NCBI GenBank assembly: GCA_020002185.1
Contig: CM034537.1
Span: forward strand, 13,919,905 to 13,983,904
Direction: 5' to 3'
From: Paraescarpia echinospica
Lineage: Eukaryota > Annelida > Polychaeta > Sabellida > Siboglinidae
Length of the DNA: 64,000 nucleotides
The notes under the pieces were generated by a model. That model was given only the letters and a program-made list of their open reading frames with translations, was not told where the DNA came from and did no database searches. Position 1 is the first letter of the stretch, and each line of letters starts with the position of its first letter. Positions 40,807 to 50,169 of the stretch are shown in pieces. Both the position numbers and the translations under genes were made by a program.

Positions 40807-43800
40807 CTGCGACACACAGGCTGTAACGTAGGCTAGCGGAAACAGATTCTAGGTTAACAAGATTTAATGTATAGGTGTCTGAACCGGGTGAGGCTTGGGG
40901 GATCAGCCAACTATTTTTTGGTAGGGGATTGAAGATGGAATTAGCTCCCCCAATGTTTAGGGAAGGGGTGTGTATTTTCGGATGGTTTTGGGAGGACTGG
41001 AGATAGGATTATCGAGGTTTGTGGAAAACCCGAAAGTGGGACTTTTTGGCTAGCTTCTAGGGGGTTGCAAATCGGATTTTTGGAGAGCCTCGGGGTGTTT
41101 ATTTCGCTGCCAAAATATTAAACAGATCAATGCAGCTCAGCTCACCCAATGTTAATTGCGTTCCGGCGCCTATGCATAACGAGATAGAACACCTTTACTA
41201 TTACTTCGTAATGGGCATCATTGTGGATCTATATTCGCCTTTATACACACGTGGCGAAACAACAGCATGCTATTCTAACAGTATTTTGAGTTTTAGGTCA
41301 CCATATCTTTAAAATAATGCAAGATAGTATCGTGTTATGGCGATTGTCAAGCGTGAACCAGTGACACAATACATACCTTGGAAGGAAGCGAGCAGATCGT
41401 CCGTGTCACGAAGGAAGGGCAATAGGACCACCCACAGTGGGTCAATGTCCTTCTCTCCGATCACCTTCGTCTCGTGACATACCTCGATGCGGACGCATAT
41501 GGAACCGTCGTCGTGATGCCGTATGCGTTTGAGAAAGAACAGCACCCCGCCGCTGACGGCGTCCTCGGCGCCCGGCGTCGGCGGGTGCACGGCGCAGATG
41601 CCGCTCTTCCAGTGGTAGAGCGGCCGTAGCCCGAGCACCGGGCGGTGCGCGCGAACAGTGAGTCGCTCGAAGATCCCGGGCGGAAGGAAGCGGGGGAACC
41701 GGTACACGGCAGCGACGCGGGGACTGCCGGTGGCCGCGCACCGCTGCTCGTGCAGCTGTCGACAGTCGCGGGGTTGGGCGGTGCGGCAGTGCCACGGCAC
41801 AAGCACGCGGGACGTGAGCACCTGGTCGAAGTGGACCGTCGAGGAGGAGATGAAGAAGGGGAACTCCGCCGCCGAGACGGACCCCGTTGACGCCGTCGAT
41901 GAGCGCGACGACCCGGCCGAGTTGAAACGCTTCCGCGACGGCACGGGCGAGTGATTCGGACCGTGAGGCTCGCCGGCGAAGTAGCCGAACTCGAAATGGT
42001 CTATGAGCAGCGCGAGGGTGTCGATGAGCGGCTTGTTGCGGTCGGACGGAAGGAGGTGCGCCCACACGCAGCGCAGCAGTTCGCGCTCGGCCACGCCCTC
42101 CTCAACGAACTCCGACACCATGTGCTCGTAGCGCGCCAGAGGAACGCCTGCCATCTTGAAGTTGTCGTCGAGATGGAAGCCGGCGCCGCTTGACGTCGCC
42201 AGGTCACGCACGAAGAGTGGCTTGAGCAGGTCCGTGATCCACGAAGGCCGGATGAAGATGTACTTCTTCAGCGTCGAGTGCTCGCTGAACCAAAGCACCT
42301 TGCCAGTGTCGGCGAGGTACCCGACAACCATATGCAGGACGTGCTTCGTGCCGAACTTGAGCTTTATCTCGTCGGCGAGATCGCCCCAGCGCATCACGGG
42401 CACGTCCATCTGGTAGCCACGCTCCTCTATGTAACCCTCGATGTCGAGCCACAGCGACGGGATTGGCCGCATCACGTTCGGGAAGGTCGCCTTGTCTGTC
42501 GCCATGCTCTTGATGGCGGCGAACAGACTCCCGACGCCCTCCAGGGTCTTCGCGCTGACGGAGACCACCTCGTCGTGCGTGACCATGTCGGCGCTGAGTA
42601 GCGTCAGGTAGGATTTGAGCTGTTCCGATAGCGACGTCGAGATGTGCGGGCGACTCTCGATCTTGCGCATCTCCGCCTGCACGGCGGCGAGGTGCTGTTC
42701 GATGTGTTCGCACATTTTGGAGCGCACGCTCCAGCAGACACTCTTACGACGGGCCTCGCTCAGCAGGTCGGCGTGCGTGCCGACGGGCAACACGACGAGC
42801 TTGTTGTTGCGTGCAAGCAGCTGGTCCATCCAGCGCCCGATCATGTAGTTGAAGTTCGTATCGGCGTAGTCAGCCATGTTGAAGGTCATCAGCACGAGGC
42901 ACGGCTGCTGAAGGAATATGCAGTTTGGGTAGGTGAACTCGTCGCCGCCCGCCAGGTCCCAGATTGACAGTTGCAGCGGCTTCGTCAGCTGGTCGTCGCC
43001 CTCGATGACAACCTCATGGATGTCGATGCCGGCTGAGCCCTCGGCGTCCTCAGTCAACCGCGACTGCTGGTCGACGAGCGACTGCACGAGACTCGTCTTG
43101 CCGGCACCAGAGCAGCCAAGCATGAGCACCTTGATACCCTGGTAGACCTTCACCGTCGACTTGGACTCGATGTAGAACTGCACGATGGAGCGGATGCCGC
43201 ACTCGCACACGTCGAGCGGCGGGAAGACGAGAGGATTGCCGGCCAGCAGCAGGCGCTGGTTGCTGTCCCAGTCCAGCTTCTTCATCGCCGTGCCGGACAC
43301 CACCTGCACGAGTACAGTGAGCACGTCATTCGTGAATGGTCAGCATGTTGGAAGAACAAACGAGGGAAAGAGAGGGGAGGAGGGCGAGAGAGTGGGAGTG
43401 GGAGAGGGAGAGGGGAGAGAGAGAGAGAGCAACAGAGAGAGAGAGAGAGAGGAAGAGGAGTGAGGGAGGAAGGGAGGGAGAGAGAGGGAGGGAAGGAGAG
43501 AGAAGGCGGGAAGGAGGGAGGGAGGGAGGGAGGGAGGGGGGTGGGAGGGAGGGAGCGAATGAGGGAAGGAGGGAGGGAGGTAGGGAGGGAGGGAGGGAGG
43601 GAGGGAGGGAGGGAGGGAGGGAGTGGAGGAGGAGGGAGGGAGGAGGGAGGGAGGGAGGGAGGGACGTAAACAGACAGACAGACAGACAGACAGAGAGAGT
43701 CAGAGACAGACAGAAACAGAGAGAGAGACGAAGAGACGGAGAGACGGAGAGACGGAGAGACGGCGAGACGGAGAGAGAAATCGATAAAAGGAGAAAGACA

Positions 43801-46339
43801 GCTAGACAGACGGAAAAGAGGGCCCACTGTGGAGGACAACTACAACAAGAGCAATGCAGGTCCTAGACCTCAATGGAACCACGAAGACCAACATAGTTCA
43901 GCAACGACACCGGGCTGCACTCACCTTAATACGGTTGTGCGACAGGTCGATGCCATCGGCAATCATCAGCAGATGGTCGGGGAACTTCACGAGCAGATTC
44001 TCGGACAAATCGACGTCGCCGATCGGGTGCTTCGCCCTGCCCTTCGTCGCCACGGTCGGAATACGCGAGATCTGATTGGCGCTGGCGTTGAGCACCTCGA
44101 GACGCGGCAGCTGGAACAATTCGGCCGGCAGCGTCGACAGGTTATTGTGCGACACATCAATGTGTCGCAGGAATCGCATATTGCGTATGTCGGCGCCGAC
44201 CATGCGCAGGAAGTTGTGTCCGCAGTGTAGGATCTCGAGCTGCGTGAGGTTCGAGTAGAACGACTTCTCCAGTTTCTCCACCTGGTTGTGTTCGACGACG
44301 AAGATCTGCAGCTTCTTCAGTTTGTCGACGCCCTCCACAGACTTCAGCTCGTTGTTGCCGATCTTGAGCCGTGTGAGTCCGCGCAAACTTCGCCATGACT
44401 TGGGGATGCGGCCGATGTGGTTGTAATGCGCCGTCAGCTCAACGAGCTGGCGCATCTTTGCGAAGGGTGTCGGAAAGCTCTCCTCGCTCATGTCGTTGAA
44501 GCTCAGGTCAATGTGCTCGAGAGCCGTCAATGACGCCGTCATGTCGACGGGCAGTGCCGTCAGACGGAGGTGCGTTAAGTCAAGACGTTTAAGCGTCTCG
44601 GACACCTGTTATAAACCATGTTGTAATAAGGCCGGGATACATTGGCTCTTTTCCACTGACCCAGCCAAACCAAACCAGACTCATCCCGACTGCGCTACAC
44701 CGACCGACAACGACTGAGTCATGCTTGAAGCCGGTGTAACGCCGTAAACTTAAAAACTTTCCAAAACCGACCATCCCCGACGTAGTCGAATGTTTTCAAA
44801 TTTACGTGATTACGACGTCACACCGGCTTCAAGTATAACTCAGTCGGTATCAGTCGGTATAGTGCAGTCGGGTGAGTCTGGTTTGGTCGGATCTGGCCGG
44901 GTCGGATAGGGCGAAAAGTGTCCGTGTATCCCGGCTGGCTTAAAGCTAGGATTCCATTTACATGTACGGATACGGCATGCGGCATGCGGCAAAACAATGA
45001 ATATAGTGCCCGGTAGAAATTAACATAAGTAGTTCCAAACATGTATAGGCGGATGAGTTTTGTTGTGCGGATGCGACTGCGGCAAATTGAATCGCTCCGT
45101 GTAACGATTTGAATCGTATCCGCACACGAATCGGATAGGAAATTCCCAGTAGTGAAGTCAGTACAGAAGTTTCCCCATTCCTCTTGCGTTTCCGTACGCG
45201 TTTCCGTACATGTGGAATCGAAGCTTTAGGCATCGTTCACAACTGTCGGCATTTACATATTCGCACAGAGCGTACCAATGATCAGACCACATCCACTCAC
45301 TGCCACGTGAATCGGAACGTTAAAAGGTCGACAACTGTCCACATCGGAAGTCATAGGTAGGCATATAACAGTGTTATGACACGGTACATGCAAATGACAT
45401 AATTTTAAAGTGTCCGTGGCGATATAAAAGTATTGGACCATAAAGACAATTCTCACATGAGAAAACTCAATGAAGCCATCGATATCCACATATCGCAACC
45501 TGCTTTGAACAGAGACGTCGGACCCAAGCTCCCATCCGTCCTTTTGCAACTTGTGTCACATGACTCGGATTATGTGACACGCCCGTGTCGCGGCAAAAAC
45601 ACACCTCCATCCTCGCGCATTATTGGGCGCTGCGGATTACATCAGTCTCAGTATTCCTTGGCAGATTGCCTTGCCAAAAATGAGAAGATTAACTCAACTA
45701 ATAATATCGCTTGCCGTAATTAAAATTCCAGTGGTCTTCTGGGTGCTCTGCGAGTCGGACAGGTGTCTGTACTGTTCTCACGGGTGGTACAGCGAAGTCA
45801 ATTATGAGTTTGATTCAGCTAACTTCCATACAATGCGTAGGATATCTGCCAGGGTTAGTGTACGTAGTCACACCCCTGGCTTGCGAGGATGACGAAGACT
45901 GCACGACACAATCGAAATATTCGAGAAAAACAAGTTTCTTAAAGGATAATATCAACACATATTACAACGATCATTATTTAGAGTCATTAACTTTTGTCTT
46001 TGTGACGGGCTATTTATTTCAAGAGGTTTTTTCCTACCTGAGAGAATTGAGTGGTGACAATTTCGCCAGACGGCTGGCAATAGGCATAGTAATAAACGTT
46101 TCGAGACTTATCCCTACCTCTTTGATATTATCAATGGCGTCGGCGTTGAAGTCGATCACGCGCACGGCGACTGGGCTGTCACGGCTACCGCTTGGCAGCC
46201 GCTCCGGCACCAGGTGCCGCGCGCCGGCGAACCCAATGCGAACGAGCGGCTGCTGTCCGGGCGGCATGCGCTGCAAGAAGCGCTCTTCGGCGAGAACTAT
46301 CTTCCGATCTTGCGCGCGTCGTTCGGCCGCCGTCGCCAT
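40633..46339 (-). CDS. ROCO-family GTPase (LRR-Roc-COR, MFHAS1/LRRK-like), 4 exons seen
   Basis: Minus-strand exons 46339-46118, 44605-43925, 43303-41377 and 40806-40633 join in frame (about 1001 codons) with GT-AG junctions in phases 0, 0 and 1. Residues 75-301 hold about nine leucine-rich repeats (LxxLxLxxN-type). The Roc domain has P-loop GCSGAGKTS (about 364-372), DLAGG (417-421), THAD (477-480) and SAK (about 551). COR begins near 582. A Cys-rich end follows (ECPACRALS, ACEVCKES). ROCO proteins are GTPases controlled by COR-mediated dimerisation and act in signalling; MFHAS1 in vertebrates is linked to innate immune signalling. No kinase domain is seen. The start ATG has a strong context (AAGATGG). 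The 3' end is open: it may read on to a stop near 40580 or splice onward. Confidence 0.92.
41377..43303 (-). CDS. ROCO exon 3: Roc and COR domains
   Basis: Acceptor actcgtgcag|GTGGTG, donor TTCCAAG|gtatgt, phase 1. One exon carries the complete Roc GTPase and COR. A Ser-rich insert (about NSAGSSRSSTASTGSVSA) lies within COR. The high GC3 here produces several long shadow frames on both strands. Confidence 0.96.
43350..43805. repeat. Long GA / GGGA / GACA purine tract (ROCO intron 2)
   Basis: Blocks of GAGA, then GGGA tetranucleotides (43500-43660), then GACA and GAGACG. About 450 bases are almost pure purine on the plus strand. Makes artificial Glu/Gly/Arg-rich frames. Confidence 0.97.
43925..44605 (-). 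CDS. ROCO exon 2: leucine-rich repeats
   Basis: Acceptor tttataacag|GTGTCC, donor ATTAAG|gtgagt, phase 0. 227 codons of LRRs, for example LEHIDLSFNDM, LVELTAHYNHI, LTRLKIGNNEL, LRHIDVSHNNLSTLP and LEVLNASANQI. Confidence 0.95.
44631..44943. mobile_element. Foldback MITE in ROCO intron 1
   Basis: Left end GCCGGGATACATTGGCTC matches the right end read inward (GCCGGGATACACGGACAC). The arms continue as imperfect inverted repeats (ACTGAGT..GCTTGAAGCCGGTGT) around a spacer near 44740-44820. No target duplication was established. Confidence 0.75.
44944..45235. mobile_element. hAT-like MITE in ROCO intron 1
   Basis: Left end CTAGGATTCCATTTACATG then TACGGATACG; right end read inward CTTCGATTCCACATGTACGG then AAACG. 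The flanks are TTAAAG and CTTTA, and internal ATGCGG/GTTTCCG motifs are typical of short hAT-type MITEs. It lies directly beside the previous MITE. Confidence 0.65.
45236..46117. other. ROCO intron 1, remaining part: nothing recognised
   Basis: Open frames over 45433-46033 show no family features and no conserved splice context. Confidence 0.45.
46118..46339 (-). CDS. ROCO exon 1
   Basis: 74 codons from MATAAERRAQDRK to IDFNADAIDNIKE, donor AAAGAG|gtaggg, phase 0. GC-rich, as is common at first exons. The last residues lead into the first leucine-rich repeat. Confidence 0.88.
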
Positions 46340-48239
46340 CTTTGATGAGAGTTTGTCAGACGGGAAATCGGGACGATTCTACGTGCGCTTCGCTGACGTT
46401 CGACACTGCTGCATGACGTTGCGTTGCCTTTGGGTAGTTCCTATGTGTCTCGCAGTTCAGTATCGTCATTCTGCAGTGAACGACACTTGACTGCACGGAG
46501 ATTTTAAAGACATCGCAGCGATCGATTGATACAATATAAAAGGGAGTAATGCTAAGCCATGAAATGAGATAACTTGTGGGAAATGCAAGTAATGATATAG
46601 ACCCTATGTAATATGAGTAGGGATAATACGACACGACAAACGTTGGTATACTGAAAATAGTAAAGTCGGAGTGCAACTTGGAAGAGATGCGAGTCTGGCA
46701 GAAGTTGATCTAATATGAACAAGTTAGTCACGAGAATACATAATATCTGGGGGAAACGACAACATAGGGAATGGGACATGTATACGAATACGCCGGTAAT
46801 TTTAGTGCCATAGTATGCCTCATGTTTACAAGTTACAGCAACAATGCAAACTCGTCGATTACTTACGTCGTAAACTGCTGTGTTTGCTATAGGGGGGTGG
46901 ATATAAACATCTCGCAATATACACAACAACTGACATAACCATCTGATAACATATCATTACAGATGCTAACAAATAGTAGGCTAAAATATATGGTTTACTG
47001 TGCGCTGTGAATTAGACAAGTTTTCCCAATTCGGCGATCGGCTAACTGGGAAGAGTAGGAACCCATGACGTCAGCATATCTAAGAAAATTGCGTTTTCTA
47101 TACAACTTCGTGTTTTCAAAAAGGTTAGTCTAATATACTAAACCACTGACATAATAGTCTTAATTGTAGTTGCATATGTTTACGTTTTGTTCATACTTTT
47201 AGATGCGTAGACTCGAACATATTTACGATAGTGTACATTTTATTGGATGAATGCCTAACCTCTGGTGCTAATACGGAGGTCTATGTAAGTTTAATGGTGT
47301 TGGCAATTACCGCATGCGGTAATATGACTAGTAACCTGAATACTCTTGTCGAGTGTCGTTAATATTGCTGTATGGTCCGGTAACTAATGCCTGTTGTCGA
47401 CATATTGGCATGTGGCCACCTATTTGAAAATACCACCCTCGCGAACTGTTACATTATGGAATATTGCTAGTTACTCGATACATGTGCCATGCCAAATAAT
47501 TAATAATAATATTTTGATGTGTGAGAAATTAACACCAATAGCATTGTTTCGAAACAAGTCTTACGTAAACGATTTGTACCCAGAAGGAATCGTACTATTC
47601 AAGACAATTCGTAGGCGCTACTCAAGGCAATTCGTAGGCGCTACTCAAGACAATTCATAGGCGCTACCTGAATTCATACTACTAGTCAATGTATGTAATA
47701 ATAATTTTCTTCTGGCCTCTTGTGCTACTAGGCGAGTTCCCGAAAGGTACAACATAATGAACCTCCAGTTACAATGAAAGATTAACCTACTTGGTCTAAG
47801 AATGCAGGCGAAATACGGACGAACAAAGGGTACGGTTTGCAGGAATGACTTCAGATTTAGGTAGTTGATGAGAGGTTGATTAATTACATTCTATATAAAT
47901 TATTTACGTGTTAATAATATCGTCGAGTATTATTCCCTTGTAAGTACTCAGTACTGTGAAAGTAAACATTTAACAGTTCAGATAAGGTTTTATTGCGCTA
48001 ATAAGCCTCATATATGTACTGTAGAATGTAGCGATATCCACCTAAAACAACAATGCTGAGAACAAGTTACACGGACATGTGGGGTGTAAACAGGTTTACT
48101 TTTGTAAACTTCGTTAAATGTCACAAAGCGGTGGGCTCTTGTAACGATAGGATCATTGTTCCCTTTGCTTAGCACTGAAGACTATAATTGCTTGGTAAAT
48201 AATTGTTTTCCGTAAAACATGTCCGGATAAAAAGAGATG
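46340..48239. other. Upstream of ROCO: putative promoter side, no gene seen
   Basis: The first 150 bases upstream of the ROCO start are moderately CpG-rich and would hold its 5' UTR and promoter. The rest is AT-rich. A short tandem AGGCGCTACTCAAGACAATTC-like unit of about 21 bp, three copies, lies at 47600-47665. Confidence 0.45.
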
Positions 48240-48690
48240 TGAAAATAATTACAGAAAATATACACGAATGAATGGTACGATTTGCAGGACACTTGTTGCT
48301 GTGTGGGCAGGATGTTCCGGGTGGAAGGGGCACTTGCAGGTGTTGAGACATATCTTTCTCCTCTGCCGCTTCACCGCCTCATATGGTATAGCCAGTCGGT
48401 CTCGAATTGGGCCGTTGCCTTGTGAATGCTGCAGCGCCAAAGTAGACGGTCGGCAACCATAGTGTAACTGTTAATGTTGATCTGGTCTTTCTTCGTGTAG
48501 CGTTTGACAGTGTCTTTAAAATGTTTATATGACCACCATGTGTTCTCAAACCATGAGTCAGCTGGGAGAATAGTCCTTGTTGGGGGAGGCGGGAGTCTGG
48601 CATTATGACACAGTGACCAGATCAACGGAGCTGATTTTGCATGGTCATTACCTCGTTGCTTTTGTATTGGCTTCACTGGGGACATAGTAT
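48240..48690 (-). pseudogene. LINE C-terminal remnant (RTE-like)
   Basis: Minus-strand frames 48685-48371 and 48351-48169 read the C-terminal part of an endonuclease-RT protein: WSYKHFKDTVKRYTKKDQI, then ADRLLWRCSIHKATAQFE (normally DRPLWRRTV), then a frameshifted Cys/His tail (SCPHSNKCPANRTIHSCI). The RT and endonuclease are missing. Confidence 0.7.
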
Positions 48691-49614
48691 CTTACTTAGG
48701 CAATGTTGATCGAATTTCTCCAGGGCCGTCAGCTGGCACGAAGAGGAATAAATTAAAAGAAAGAACATGCTGCCTACAAATCCTGAAGAAACCTACAAAA
48801 TGTAAAATGTAAAGTACCTTTAAGCCAACTGTTGCCGTGTCAACGTGCTCTTTGAACTGCGCTCGGTAGCTGTGTATGGTCCGGTCTATAAAACCATATG
48901 TTCCGTTGACCCCTAGAGAAGTGCCAATAAGTTGTCTGTACCACTATCAACAGTCACCTTATCTGGGTTTACCTCGATCTTGGGTTGGTCATTTCCTTAA
49001 TTAAAACAAATGTTTACTGAAGCAGTGGTCGCGTCCATAACCCACCTAATGAAGTCGTCCAGTGGTGCCCGTGAGAGCTTGGTAACATTATTGCACTGTA
49101 TTAGGGCGACTTGAACAAAGGGTCCTTGTCACGTAAATCGTGAACAAAGGCGGCGAGTTTGTAGTCACTGCGGTCCAACGCTAAGTTAGCAGTTACAACT
49201 AACGAGGTAATTGTGGCCGATTTAACAGACGCATGCCCACGGACTGGTAAACAACGGCTTCTGCTCTTGTCACTCGCTATACAGAAGTCTGACTCAGCCG
49301 GTGAATGGGATTAGTCGATGTGTACCGACTGATCGGGTTAATAGTAATTGCATGTTTTGTGCGCCGTGTGTGGGTGTTGCAATAGCAACCTGAGAAGATA
49401 GTGATTATTAACAAGTCAACGCAGGTCCGTTCTGTTCTTACCAATTACCCGTATAAAAGTTTAAATGCCAATGATAAATGGTCGAGAGACTACCATTATA
49501 ACATTGCATGTTGTTAGCATTGGAGCTACTACGTATGAATGAATGAATGAAATTAAATGTATTACACCAATAGACCAATAATTACAAATACATATTATAA
49601 TATGAAAGAGCTAC
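48691..49614. other. No gene recognised
   Basis: Mixed-composition sequence between two LINE remnants; short frames only. Confidence 0.45.
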
Positions 49615-49623
49615 ACTGAGGCA

Positions 49624-50169
49624 GTGATTGAGGGGGCAATGAGGAAAGAGAGGGTGTTTATGGGCGATTCGATTATGAGAAAGACAGATAAGACTCTAAG
49701 CGAGGGGGAGGACGTCGTTGTTTGTCTACCGGGGGCTAGGATAGAACATGTAACTGAAAGGGTAGAGAAGGTACTGGGGCATGGCAAGGGAGGGTCTATA
49801 CTAGTACATGTAGGGACAAATAACGCAGAGAGGGAGGGAACAACTGGGATAGTTCAGAAGTACAGACAGTTAGTGAAGAAGTTAAAGAAGACAAGAGTAG
49901 AACAGATTATCCTCTCAGGAATTTTGCCAGTAATGGGAGGAAGGGGGCCGACATATAGAAACTGCAAGAGGATGGCGATCAACGCACTAGTTGAGCAGAT
50001 GTGTAAAGAAGAGGGGGTGGGATTCGTAGATTTATGGGGATACTTTGTTGGGAGGGAAGATATGTACATGAGAGATGGCCTACATCTAAGTGGAAAGGGG
50101 GCAGCAGTTTTCTCAGAGAACTTGCTGCAATCTGTTGACAGTGGGACAGGCTGCATCTATTTAAACTAG
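49624..50169 (+). CDS. LINE ORF1 C-terminal part: SGNH esterase domain
   Basis: About 180 residues with the SGNH-hydrolase blocks: FMGDSIMRKTD (nucleophile Ser in GDS), LVHVGTNNAE (Gly and Asn) and DGLHLSGKGA (Asp and His). Such esterase domains are known in ORF1 of CR1 and L2 elements, where they are thought to help the ribonucleoprotein interact with lipids or membranes. The true start is lost: the first codon available is GTG 49624, and ATG 49639 is the first Met. It ends at TAG 50167-50169 and overlaps the ORF2 frame by about 31 bases. Confidence 0.88.
   Translation: MIEGAMRKERVFMGDSIMRKTDKTLSEGEDVVVCLPGARIEHVTERVEKVLGHGKGGSILVHVGTNNAEREGTTGIVQKYRQLVKKLKKTRVEQIILSGILPVMGGRGPTYRNCKRMAINALVEQMCKEEGVGFVDLWGYFVGREDMYMRDGLHLSGKGAAVFSENLLQSVDSGTGCIYLN

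Noticed and set aside
41442..42967. Several 80-200 codon frames opposite or offset to the ROCO exon
   Set aside because: Shadows of a GC-rich coding exon; the ROCO frame carries the domain motifs.
43282..43866. Glu/Gly/Arg-rich or Pro/Ser-rich proteins of up to 185 codons
   Set aside because: Products of the GA/GGGA tract in the ROCO intron.
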